16,905 nt of DNA, from assembly GCA_020200195.1 (NCBI GenBank), contig JAIVJE010000395.1:1-16905 (forward strand), read 5' to 3'. Below are positions 1-7,423 of this stretch, in pieces. Positions within the stretch are counted from its first letter, which is position 1. Each line of letters opens with the position of its first letter. The translations under genes and the position numbers were made by a program. The DNA comes from Acidobacteriota bacterium (GTDB lineage: Bacteria > Acidobacteriota > Vicinamibacteria > Vicinamibacterales > 2-12-FULL-66-21). The notes under the pieces were generated by a model. The model searched no databases, was not told the origin of the DNA, and saw only the letters and a program-made list of their open reading frames with translations.

Positions 1-506
1 GGATCCGTCGTCCCGTTTCTGACCAGGCAGACGATCGAGGCGCGAGTCTGGCGAATCAGTTCCCTGAGCAGAAACGCGCCAAGGAATCCGGTCGCGCCGG
101 TCAACAGAATCGTGCGTGCCGCGGTCAGGTCACATGTGCGGCTGCCCATACGCGCCGGTACCACATCCGCGCGCAGCACCGCGTCCTCCAGCATCTGCTG
201 GAAAGCCGCTTCGGCGCGTGAACCCGAGGATGAAGCGCCTTTCGACTCTCGATGACGCGCGATTTCATCTGCGAGGGACCTCAGTGTACGGCCGTCCGCG
301 AATGCCTCGGGTCCGATGTCGACTCCGAACTGCGACTCGATCGCCGCTCCCAGCTCCACGGCCCCGAGCGAGTCCAGCCCCAGAAGCATCATCGAGACGT
401 CCACGTCGACATCGGGGACAGGGAGCTGCAGACACTCGGCCGCGCGTGCCTGCAACGACGCGAGCACGTCGGACGCTGGCGCCGTGGTTGCTCCGGCGCT
501 GGTCAC
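1..506 (-). CDS. Acyl carrier protein fused to thioester reductase, 3' part beyond left edge
   Basis: The reading frame begins with GTG at 506, overlapping the end of the acyl-AMP ligase gene by 4 bases (GTGA), and stays open to the window edge (168 codons seen). Residues about 10-85 form a phosphopantetheine carrier domain with the attachment motif LGLDSLGAVEL, Ser46 being the expected 4'-phosphopantetheine site. After a linker, residues 132-143 read TILLTGATGFLG, the NAD(P)-binding glycine motif of the male-sterility/NAD_binding_4 reductase family found in thioester reductase domains and carboxylic acid reductases. Family knowledge: such domains release a carrier-bound acyl chain reductively as aldehyde or alcohol. 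The neighbouring FAAL would load the carrier. Only the first ~35 residues of the reductase are present, so its catalytic Tyr-Lys cannot be checked. No ketosynthase is seen, which argues against a polyketide module. Confidence 0.85.
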   Translation of the reverse strand, partial: MTSAGATTAPASDVLASLQARAAECLQLPVPDVDVDVSMMLLGLDSLGAVELGAAIESQFGVDIGPEAFADGRTLRSLADEIARHRESKGASSSGSRAEAAFQQMLEDAVLRADVVPARMGSRTCDLTAARTILLTGATGFLGAFLLRELIRQTRASIVCLVRNGTTD

Positions 507-2185
507 AGGACGGCCTCAGCGAGTCCAGTCGGCAGCCCGGTGGCGATCGGCGTCCGCGTCCAGCGCTCGAGCGGCTCGAGAACGCCCGCGAGCAGCGCCG
601 CGCGGCACGCATATCGCTGAAGCTTTCCGCTCGTCGTCTTCGGAATCGTTCCCGGATGCAACAACACCACGTCGTCCAATTGGATGCCGTGTGTCTCTGC
701 GACGGCCTGGCGGATGTCGGCGATTGTGCCGCCCGTCAACGCGGCTTCGTATCGCGGATCGACCTCGGCGGCGAGCACGACGCGCTCACCCTCCGCTTCC
801 GTGATCGCAAACGCCGCGCAGCAGCCGCTGCGTACGCTGTCGACCGTCGCCTCCACGGTCGCTTCGACATCCTGCGGGTGATGCTTCATGCCGCGGACGA
901 TCAACAGGTCCTTGATCCGCCCACTGACGTACAGCCGGCCGCCACGAAGAACGCCGAGATCGCCAGTCCGAAGAAAAGGACCCTTGCCGTCCGCGAGCCG
1001 CGCCGCGAACGTGTGGCTCGTTTCCGCCGCGCGCTGCCAGTAGCCGGCCGCCACACTCGGTCCAGAAACCCAGATCTCGCCTTCATCGCCTTCCGGACAA
1101 GGTGTGTGACTCTCAGGATGGACTATGAGAATGGTGGTGTCGTCGACCGCCGTGCCGGACGACAGCGATGGTCCGCTATCGGCTTCACCGGTCGATACCA
1201 GAAGCGTTGCTTCCGCGAGACCGTACGCCGGCCGGAAAGAGCTCCACCGAAATCCGCTGCCGGCGAACGCTTCCTGAAACGCTTCCAGCGTCTTCCGTTT
1301 CAGCGGCTCAGACCCGTTGAAGGCTATGCGCCAGGTCCGCAGGTCGAAGGAACGACGTTGCTCGACAGCAATCTTTCGTACGCACAGGTCGTATGCGAAG
1401 TTCGGCGCTCCGCTGCACGTGGCTTTGAGGCGAGACATCGCCTCCAGCCAGCGACCGGGCCGTTGCAGGAAGGCCGCGGGGGACATCAAGTAGGCAGGGA
1501 AGCCGCTGAAAGACGGCTGGACGACACCCTGGATGAGACCCATGTCGTGGTTGACCGGCAGCCACGAGACGGAGACCGTCGAGCGATCCAGATCGCCGGC
1601 CCTTGCCGCGCAGGCGAGGTTGTGCAGCAGGTTGCCGTGCGTCACGATGACGCCGCGCGGCTCACTCGTCGACCCGCTCGTGTACTGAACGAAGGCGACG
1701 GTGTGGCGTCCCGCGAGCGGCTGACGCCACTGCTTCGCAAGCGCGTCGTTGATGTCGTCCGTCGCCAGCCAGGTCGCGCTCTCCAGCGCTGGTACGATCG
1801 AGACGACCGCGTCCCGCCGCGCCAGGACCGCACGTGTCGTGAGCACCGCGGTCACACCTGCGTCGCTGACCATTCCGCGCAGTCGTCCCACCGTCCGGTC
1901 CATCCTCCCGCCCGACGGCGGATACGCGGGCACAGCGATCATGGCGGCGTACAGACATCCGAAGAAGCCGGGTATGAAGTCCAAGCCGGGAGGGAACAGG
2001 AGCAGGACGCGCGCTCCCGGCAGGAATTCCGACTGCAAGGCGGCCGCGATAGACCGGCTGCGTCGTTCGACGTCATTCCAGGTCAACCGCTCGCCCTCGC
2101 GTTCGCCGTCATCGAGAAACGCATAGGCGAGTTGTGTTCCCTGCACCGTGGCTCGCGCCTGAAGCTGATCGATCAGCGACCGCAT
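503..2185 (-). CDS. Fatty acyl-AMP ligase (FAAL)
   Basis: 560 residues of the ANL adenylating superfamily. The ATP-binding P-loop YTSGSTSEPRGV is at 168-179, the YGLAEATL motif at 321-328, RTGDL at 406-410, and the C-terminal catalytic lysine in TTSGKLQR (Lys521). The block SWLPVNHDMGLIQG (207-220) followed by FLQRPGRWLEAMSR, and RGMKHHPQDVE near 431-441, are typical of FAALs such as FadD32-like enzymes rather than acyl-CoA ligases. Family role: activates a free fatty acid with ATP to acyl-AMP and passes it to a carrier protein, here the one encoded immediately downstream with a 4-base overlap. The start at 2185 is chosen because AGGAGG lies 7 bases upstream. It overlaps the end of the acyltransferase gene by 13 bases. 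A longer frame to 2260 exists but lacks this ribosome site. Confidence 0.92.
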   Translation of the reverse strand: MRSLIDQLQARATVQGTQLAYAFLDDGEREGERLTWNDVERRSRSIAAALQSEFLPGARVLLLFPPGLDFIPGFFGCLYAAMIAVPAYPPSGGRMDRTVGRLRGMVSDAGVTAVLTTRAVLARRDAVVSIVPALESATWLATDDINDALAKQWRQPLAGRHTVAFVQYTSGSTSEPRGVIVTHGNLLHNLACAARAGDLDRSTVSVSWLPVNHDMGLIQGVVQPSFSGFPAYLMSPAAFLQRPGRWLEAMSRLKATCSGAPNFAYDLCVRKIAVEQRRSFDLRTWRIAFNGSEPLKRKTLEAFQEAFAGSGFRWSSFRPAYGLAEATLLVSTGEADSGPSLSSGTAVDDTTILIVHPESHTPCPEGDEGEIWVSGPSVAAGYWQRAAETSHTFAARLADGKGPFLRTGDLGVLRGGRLYVSGRIKDLLIVRGMKHHPQDVEATVEATVDSVRSGCCAAFAITEAEGERVVLAAEVDPRYEAALTGGTIADIRQAVAETHGIQLDDVVLLHPGTIPKTTSGKLQRYACRAALLAGVLEPLERWTRTPIATGLPTGLAEAVL

Positions 2186-2967
2186 CTGAGTTCCTCCTGG
2201 AAGGCAACGAACGACTCGCGCACCTGTTCCTTGTGCTGTACGAGCGTATCGACCCGCCACTCCGACGTGTGGACGACAGGCATTGTGTGAACGTGAACCG
2301 TACCCGGGCGGGCGTTGTAGCCGAGCCCGGGATCGACGTCTGCGGGGATCTCGAGAAAGAACGGCTGTATCGGCGCTCCGAGACTCATCGCGAGGTGGAA
2401 CGCACCCTTGTTGAACGGGCCGATGAACCCGGTCGCGATCCGACCCCCTTCGGGACTGAGGTACACGGATTCACCGGTTCGGCGGAGGACTTTTGCCGCC
2501 CGCTGAAAGATGCGAGTGCGCTCCGCGGGGCGGCTCTGCGGCACCGTGAAGAACGTTCCCATCATCGTGCTGATGATGCCGAGCGGAACGAGCTTGTGGA
2601 GGAATCCGCTCAGAAAGAACCGACAGTTCGGCAGGCCGAGCGCAACCAGCACGAACAGGTCGAGCGTGGACGTGTGATTGGAAATGTAGACCGTCTGCGT
2701 TGAACCAAGGAGGCGCGGGCCGTGGCGCTGTATGCGGACACCGTACACGGCGAGTACCGCTCGGGCGATCCACCGCGCACACCAGCTGTAGGCGCGCCGT
2801 GCGCGGAAGAAGGTGACAACGCCGACCGGCGTCATAAGTGCCGCACCGAGCGTAATCACGAGTCCCGCCAACACCGCACGCACGTACGATTGCGCTCTGC
2901 GCCTCCACGCTCCTGCAGTAAGAGCAAGCGGCGTCGTCGCCGCGGTGACCGGAGTGCCGGTGCTCAC
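2173..2967 (-). CDS. PlsC-type lysophospholipid acyltransferase
   Basis: 264 residues. A hydrophobic N-terminal segment (about 29-53) anchors it to the membrane. Motif I is NHTSTLD at 97-103, giving the catalytic H-x4-D pair His98/Asp103. The third block reads SPEGGRI (171-177) in place of the usual EGTR, followed by PFNKGAF. The family transfers an acyl chain from acyl-ACP or acyl-CoA to a lysophosphatidate-like hydroxyl. The GTG start at 2967 overlaps the methyltransferase stop by 4 bases (GTGA), a typical coupling arrangement; the frame stays open far upstream, but only as a shadow of the methyltransferase gene. In this operon it may acylate a backbone that also carries the chain processed by the FAAL, carrier and reductase; that part is inference. 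Confidence 0.88.
   Translation of the reverse strand: MSTGTPVTAATTPLALTAGAWRRRAQSYVRAVLAGLVITLGAALMTPVGVVTFFRARRAYSWCARWIARAVLAVYGVRIQRHGPRLLGSTQTVYISNHTSTLDLFVLVALGLPNCRFFLSGFLHKLVPLGIISTMMGTFFTVPQSRPAERTRIFQRAAKVLRRTGESVYLSPEGGRIATGFIGPFNKGAFHLAMSLGAPIQPFFLEIPADVDPGLGYNARPGTVHVHTMPVVHTSEWRVDTLVQHKEQVRESFVAFQEELRCGR
2193..2198 (-). promoter_or_regulatory. Ribosome binding site of the FAAL gene
   Basis: A perfect AGGAGG on the minus strand, 7 bases before the ATG at 2185 and inside the last codons of the acyltransferase gene. It decides the FAAL start against the 25-residue longer frame. Confidence 0.75.
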
Positions 2968-3929
2968 GGGACCCTCCGGCAAACCACCGTCTGCATCGCC
3001 AGGTTCAAGCGCTTTTCGAACAGCAGCACCGGCGAGAGCAACACGTGGCCCAGGAAGTATGGATAGATCGCTTTGCGCAGGTTGAGACCGCGGCCGTTGA
3101 GCAGGCGGAACGCCGTACCCGTAAATAGATAAAAGTAAGCGGGGAAGGCGCCGTAAGGCAGATAGTCGACCACCTCCAGGCCCGCCTTCTCGACGAACTT
3201 GTGAAGCCGGTCGCGGTCGAGTAGCACCGTATGCTGGGGCGCCTGCAGGCCGGGCCAGCGGTCGCCGAACAGCTGGAAGGTGAGGCTGTCGAGGCGCGGG
3301 ACTTCGATCACCAGACGTCCGTCCGGCTTCACGACCCGTCGCGCTGTCGCAAGACTTCGCAGCGGGTCGTAGTCGTGCTCGAGGAAGTGCCACATGGTAA
3401 CGAGATCGAATTCGTCGCTCTCGAGCGGCGCCTCGTAGAACAGGCCGCAGTGGAATTCGATCTCGGATGCGAACGGGTGGGACGACAGGTCTTTGAAATC
3501 GAGCCCCACGACCTGTGACCCGTATCGCCTGCGGAGCCGTCGAAGGAAGCTCCCGACCGCGCAGCCGACGTCGAGCACCGAGCTGGCCGAGTCCAGCTGG
3601 ACGTAGCGGGATGCGATCTCGTCCTTCCGCGCGTCCAGCTTGTCCATCGCCCTGGTATACGCCGCGGTCAGAACGCCCCAGTCCCGTTGTTTCCGATGTG
3701 CAATGTAGTCGTCGTCGTAGTAGTCGACGATTTCGTTGATGGGGATGCGCGGGTTTTGATACGCGAGCCCGCAGCAGTCGCACGTGACGAACCGGAAGGT
3801 GCCCGGTCTTCCCGTCAGGTCGTCCTGGGCCAACAGCATCGGTCGGTACGTACGCGTTCCGCAGTAGTAGCAATCGATCGTCTCGAAATGCGGCGCGGCG
3901 AATGGAGCAGCGGTTGCCGCAAAGCTCAT
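2964..3929 (-). CDS. Class I SAM-dependent methyltransferase with N-terminal Cys-rich head
   Basis: 321 residues. Residues 20-53 hold Cys pairs (CYYC at 20-23, CDCC at 50-53), probably a small zinc-binding module as in many Methyltransf_23-type proteins. Motif I VLDVGCAVG (118-126) is the SAM-binding loop, followed by the acidic VGLDF strand end and by DLVTMWHFLEHDYDP, the motif typical of small-molecule or glycan/lipid methyltransferases. The C-terminus (FPAYFYLFTGTAFRLL and IYPYFLGHVLLSPVLL) is hydrophobic, suggesting membrane contact. The start at 3929 overlaps the UbiA-like gene by ATGA and has GGGAGG just upstream. The substrate is unknown; by context I infer a lipid or head-group intermediate. 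Confidence 0.85.
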   Translation of the reverse strand: MSFAATAAPFAAPHFETIDCYYCGTRTYRPMLLAQDDLTGRPGTFRFVTCDCCGLAYQNPRIPINEIVDYYDDDYIAHRKQRDWGVLTAAYTRAMDKLDARKDEIASRYVQLDSASSVLDVGCAVGSFLRRLRRRYGSQVVGLDFKDLSSHPFASEIEFHCGLFYEAPLESDEFDLVTMWHFLEHDYDPLRSLATARRVVKPDGRLVIEVPRLDSLTFQLFGDRWPGLQAPQHTVLLDRDRLHKFVEKAGLEVVDYLPYGAFPAYFYLFTGTAFRLLNGRGLNLRKAIYPYFLGHVLLSPVLLFEKRLNLAMQTVVCRRVP

Positions 3930-4552
3930 GATTGGCCTCCCACGATGAACGCCAGCGCCGTCACTGCCACGCCGAGCAGCGGCGCCTCGACAGCCATTCG
4001 ATGGACACGCCGCGGCGCTTCCAGGTCGTGCCACGCTTCGTACACACAGACCGCGAGGTAGAGAACCGTCAGCGTCAGCCATCCGGCCGGCGCGGTGACG
4101 ACCCGGCTCGGACCACAGAGGATCGCGGCGAACGCCGGGTATTTGAGGAGCAACAGGTGATCGCGCCGGGCCGTCCGGTTGCCGCGCGCGCCGTACCAGG
4201 CGGCGAAGACGATCCACAAGGTCACCAGTAGCGCGACCGACGCAGCTGGACCGCCGGACGTGATCACGGACGCAAGGATCACCGCACCGATGGCGACGGT
4301 TACGGCGACGAACGGTGATGACGAATGTGCAGTCGAAAGAACACGCTTCGGATGACGGTGAGAATCGCTGCGACGATCCGCAAGGTCGTCCCAGATGCGG
4401 AACTGGCAGACCAGGGCGAACGACAGGAGCAGGTCGCCGAACAACGGGCGCGCGGTCCCCAGCATCGCAGCGGTTCCGCACACCAGGACCGCCGCCATAA
4501 CGACGCGAGGGGCCAGCAGGCGTTCGCGAGCGTAGGGAAGAAGGTGTCGCAT
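3926..4552 (-). CDS. Small UbiA-like membrane protein
   Basis: 208 residues with about seven hydrophobic segments (near 17-32, 40-54, 81-97, 104-120, 136-151, 157-174, 190-205). After the second segment lies DDLADRRSD (55-63), which fits the first UbiA prenyltransferase aspartate motif NDxxDxxxD apart from its first residue. The second motif region is weak: YEAWHDLEAP at 171-180 keeps only one Asp. The protein is some 80 residues shorter than typical UbiA enzymes (my recollection of the family), with fewer helices after the second motif. UbiA enzymes attach prenyl chains to ring or glycerol-phosphate acceptors; the archaeal relative makes digeranylgeranylglyceryl phosphate. Start 4552 is 2 bases after the previous stop, with a G-rich ribosome site. 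It could also be a non-catalytic or differently specific homologue. Confidence 0.6.
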   Translation of the reverse strand: MRHLLPYARERLLAPRVVMAAVLVCGTAAMLGTARPLFGDLLLSFALVCQFRIWDDLADRRSDSHRHPKRVLSTAHSSSPFVAVTVAIGAVILASVITSGGPAASVALLVTLWIVFAAWYGARGNRTARRDHLLLLKYPAFAAILCGPSRVVTAPAGWLTLTVLYLAVCVYEAWHDLEAPRRVHRMAVEAPLLGVAVTALAFIVGGQS

Positions 4553-4554
4553 GG

Positions 4555-4840
4555 CTATCCCCCCACTCGTACGGTCCCGCGATCGCCGTCGACGCACACA
4601 GTCGCGCCATCAGGAATCAGTCGCGTCGCATCCTTGACACCGACGACCGACGGGATTCCGAATTCGCGGGCGATGATGGCGCCGTGCGACAGCATGCCGC
4701 CGCGTTCGATCACCAGACCGGAAATCAGCGGGAACACCGGCCCCCAGCCGGGATCGGTCTGACGCGTGACGAGGACGTCGCCCGGTTGCAGGCGCGATGC
4801 CTGCGTGACGTCCGTCAGGATGGCGGCGTGTGCCGGTCGC
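4555..4840 (-). pseudogene. Out-of-frame C-terminal phosphohistidine domain of the PEP synthase-like gene
   Basis: About 93 codons in a frame shifted from the preceding gene part. They read AILTDVTQAS then LQPGDVLVTRQTDPGW, GLVIERGGMLSHGAI and FGIPSVVG, the PEP-utiliser mobile domain with its phosphorylated histidine in GGMLSHG. The stop at 4555 is 2 bases before the UbiA-like start. The frame could also open at an ATG at 4932, but codons above ~4836 encode an unrelated shadow sequence. Joined directly to the upstream part, the conserved stretch between the helical domain and GRA-R-V-type strand (roughly 80-90 residues containing the D-D-[IV]-[FY]-[FY]-L motif) is absent. I therefore see a deletion plus frameshift, in the organism, the clone or the read. 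It may be expressed as a separate fragment, but I doubt it. Confidence 0.7.
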
Positions 4841-6833
4841 CGATTGCCAGCGCGACGCGCCTGAACCGCGTGTACAGCAGCGCCTGTTTGAGTCGCGCGC
4901 GTTCGCGCAACTGAATGGAGGACTGCGTCCATCGCAGCACGATTTCGGCAGGCACCGATTGCCGGAGGAAGGGCATGGCACGGACGACGGGCCGTCGGCG
5001 AAGCGCCGTCAGTACCCGCGCAGTCTCCGCGACGCGCTCGGACTGCTGCCGGCGCAGCAGGTCATGCGGGGACTCGGTGTCGAGCGCAGCGTAAGCACGA
5101 ATGAATTCGATGAGCGGCGTCGGATCTTCCTGAAAGCTCGGGACCGTCAGCATGAGCTCCGCGGAACACCGGAAGCCCCACGTGTCCACGTAAGCGTCGA
5201 AAGCAGAGGCGAATGTCGCGAACCTGGGATCGGTGCGTATCGTCCGCAGCGCATCTGCCGACGCTGCCTCGGCAACCAGTGCGTGCAGCCGTTCGTCTGC
5301 CCGCACGAGCCGGGACAGCTCCCAGAGTCGCAGTGGTGGCATCCCGCTCACCAGCCCGGGGAGCGCCTTCAGAAGCGTGTTGTGCAGTGCCTGCTGATCG
5401 CGTTCGGGGAACGCGCGGGCCAGCATCTTCTGGAGAACGCCGTAACACACCATCGCGCCTGCATCGGCGAGTGACGCGTTCTTCCACCGGTGGCACCGGA
5501 TCTCCAGGAAGCCCCGAAGGCATTCGAGCAGGCCGCGCCCTGACAGGCTGCCCAGGGCAGCCGGAGTCGTGCGCGCTGCATACTCATCGGCCACACGCTC
5601 GAACTCTGCGACGCGCCGTCTCACGAAAGCGTATTGCCACATCGTCTTCACGGCGATCACCGCAAGCTCCAGCCACTCGTAGACCCGGCGTCGGCCCGCT
5701 TCCTCGCGCGGCGGCGCCATCTCGGAGACGCCTACGAACCGGTTGAACGACTCCGCCAGATGGTCGCCGAAGGGCGCGGCGCGGAGCACCTCGTGAATGC
5801 TGCTCAGGTTGTAGTACATCCGTGCGCCGTGCACACCGATGATGTGGCGGAGCGGCTCCTCGATGGACATGAGGCGTCGTCGTGACAGTCCGAACGCCCG
5901 TCCGAGGTTCAGGAAGTAGTGGTAGTAACCGGCGGATGCGATCGAATACAGAAGCGGGCTGATCGGCTGCGGGAAGTTTTCGTTGACGTTGGCGTTTGAC
6001 CAGAGGATGGTTCTGTCCGCGGCAGGCCGGGACGTGATCGGGCGTGCCTGCAGGATCCACATCCGGCCGGTGCGGTCGATGGACCATTCGATGTCCTGGG
6101 GCGCGCCGAAGGCCGATTCGATGACCCTCCCGAGACGTCTGAGCTCCTCGAGTCGCGCGTCGGTGAGGAGCAGGCGTTCGTCCTCGAATCGCTCGTCTGG
6201 CGGCGTCTCGAGGCTCCATCGCGAATGCTCGCGCGACATGGTCACGCGGCCCGGGTTCGCTCGACCGGACACCAGGTCTTCACCGAGTCCGGCACAGTAC
6301 TCGGCCATCATGCGGTCGGCGCGACCATCCGGTGCTTCCGTGAACAGCACCCCCGAGACAGCTGCCTCCACCTGGCGCTGGACGATCGCTCCCATGCCGT
6401 TGAGGCGGATGCCGCGTGCGCGCTCGTACGCGAGCGCCCGTTCCGACCAGCGCGACGTGCGGCAGCGGAGCAGAGCGCTGGTGAGCTCCGCACGAGTGGT
6501 CACGTCGGGAATCGAATCCAGCTGTCCCGCGAATGACGCGGCAGCTGAGTCCTCGCCGACCGCGGAACTTCTCACGATCACCCGTCCGGAGGCCAGGCGC
6601 GCGTACGCGGAATCGACCGCCGGAACCAGATCGGGTGGCAGCGCCGCGCTCGACCGCCGGTCGTCGGGTCGGCCCTCGCGGCAAAAGTCGTCGAGCGCGG
6701 AATTCGTCAGGACGAACCCGTCAGGGACGGGCATGCCCAGGGCGATGAGCCGTTGGAGGTTGCGCGCCTTTCCACCGACCTCCGGTTCGAGCGTCGCGTT
6801 GACGAGCGGTACGCAGTAATCGATGCTTCGCAT
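4815..6833 (-). CDS. PEP synthase / rifampin-phosphotransferase-like enzyme, N-terminal and central parts
   Basis: 672 residues in this frame, starting at the ATG at 6833, 7 bases after the CarS-like gene. The N-terminal ATP-grasp domain is clear: VGGKARNLQRL (19-29), VRSSAVGEDSAAASFAGQ (87-104), MGAIVQRQV and SGVLFTEA (147-167), and QDIEWSID followed by WILQARPIT before residue 340. A large helical central domain begins at WSNANVNENFPQPISP, a pattern like rifampin phosphotransferase and other PEP-utilising relatives. Such enzymes split ATP to AMP and phosphate and move the beta phosphate, via a histidine on a swivelling C-terminal domain, to an acceptor. That histidine domain lies in another frame (4555-4840). 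The frame stops at 4815 after IGDR plus five odd residues, so as sequenced this product lacks the transfer histidine. Confidence 0.85.
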   Translation of the reverse strand: MRSIDYCVPLVNATLEPEVGGKARNLQRLIALGMPVPDGFVLTNSALDDFCREGRPDDRRSSAALPPDLVPAVDSAYARLASGRVIVRSSAVGEDSAAASFAGQLDSIPDVTTRAELTSALLRCRTSRWSERALAYERARGIRLNGMGAIVQRQVEAAVSGVLFTEAPDGRADRMMAEYCAGLGEDLVSGRANPGRVTMSREHSRWSLETPPDERFEDERLLLTDARLEELRRLGRVIESAFGAPQDIEWSIDRTGRMWILQARPITSRPAADRTILWSNANVNENFPQPISPLLYSIASAGYYHYFLNLGRAFGLSRRRLMSIEEPLRHIIGVHGARMYYNLSSIHEVLRAAPFGDHLAESFNRFVGVSEMAPPREEAGRRRVYEWLELAVIAVKTMWQYAFVRRRVAEFERVADEYAARTTPAALGSLSGRGLLECLRGFLEIRCHRWKNASLADAGAMVCYGVLQKMLARAFPERDQQALHNTLLKALPGLVSGMPPLRLWELSRLVRADERLHALVAEAASADALRTIRTDPRFATFASAFDAYVDTWGFRCSAELMLTVPSFQEDPTPLIEFIRAYAALDTESPHDLLRRQQSERVAETARVLTALRRRPVVRAMPFLRQSVPAEIVLRWTQSSIQLRERARLKQALLYTRFRRVALAIGDRHTPPS

Positions 6834-6840
6834 GGGATGC

Positions 6841-7419
6841 TCAGGCCGGCCGCGGCTTGATGCCAAGCCGGAACAGCAACACGCTGAACGCCCAGTGGAT
6901 GAAAGGGCCGATGGCCAGGACGAGCGCCCAGGTCGGCCACGGCGTGGGCACGACAAGGCTGACCGCGACCAGCATGCCGACGCCAGAATCCAGCCGGTCC
7001 GCACTCAACTGCCACGGGGATGCCGTCGCACCACGAGACCCCGCGCCCGGCTCGATGCCCAGCCGCCGCTTTACAAACGAGTTGGGGAGCTCGCCGGCCA
7101 TGAAACCCAAGCCGGCCCAGGCGCCGAGCGCCGCGTAAGAGGCGGGCGCGAGGGGCCACAAACCCGTGTCGACCGGCGCTCCGGGTACCGACGCGCTGAG
7201 GAGCGCAAAGACTCCCGCAACCGCCGGGATCATCACGACGAAGCCGCGGATCGTCTTGTTGTCGCCGAGCAGCCGCGTACCTCGCCACGTCAACCCGCCA
7301 TCGATTGGGATGCCGAATGGCCGTGACCACCGGCTTGCAAACCAGGCGGTCTGGAGGAAACCGGCTGCGCTGAACGCGATCAGCAGAAACGCGGCACAGG
7401 CGCCAGGATGCGGGGTCAT
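6841..7419 (-). CDS. CarS-like (CDP-archaeol synthase family) membrane CTP transferase
   Basis: 192 residues, mostly hydrophobic. The motifs LGDNKTIRG (51-59), GELPNSFVKRRLGI (109-122) and DRLDSG (141-146) are those of the DUF46/CarS family, related to CDP-diacylglycerol synthase (CdsA). The archaeal enzyme reacts CTP with the phosphorylated ether lipid to give CDP-archaeol; the bacterial members are poorly characterised. Start 7419 is 4 bases after the desaturase stop and begins a good N-terminal membrane segment (AAFLLIAFSAAGFLQTAW). An ATG at 7446 would add 9 residues and overlap the desaturase gene. In this operon it may activate a phosphatidate-like product for head-group attachment; that is inference. 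Confidence 0.8.
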   Translation of the reverse strand: MTPHPGACAAFLLIAFSAAGFLQTAWFASRWSRPFGIPIDGGLTWRGTRLLGDNKTIRGFVVMIPAVAGVFALLSASVPGAPVDTGLWPLAPASYAALGAWAGLGFMAGELPNSFVKRRLGIEPGAGSRGATASPWQLSADRLDSGVGMLVAVSLVVPTPWPTWALVLAIGPFIHWAFSVLLFRLGIKPRPA

Positions 7420-7423
7420 GGCG

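Noticed and set aside
116..2290. Plus-strand open frame of 724 codons
   Set aside because: It lies opposite the FAAL and carrier protein genes, is rich in Arg/Pro/Ala with no recognisable motif, and is the usual antisense shadow in high-GC DNA.
2968..3873. 302-codon upstream extension of the acyltransferase frame
   Set aside because: It overlaps the methyltransferase gene entirely and is Arg-rich; the GTG at 2967 in a GTGA overlap is the better start.
4825..4845. Programmed frameshift in the PEP synthase-like gene
   Set aside because: No slippery heptamer, downstream structure or Shine-Dalgarno-like stimulator is seen, and a conserved segment is also missing, so damage or error is likelier.
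6834..7004. Upstream extension of the PEP synthase-like frame
   Set aside because: The extra residues are Ser/Arg-rich shadow of the CarS-like gene; the family N-terminus starts at MRSIDYC.
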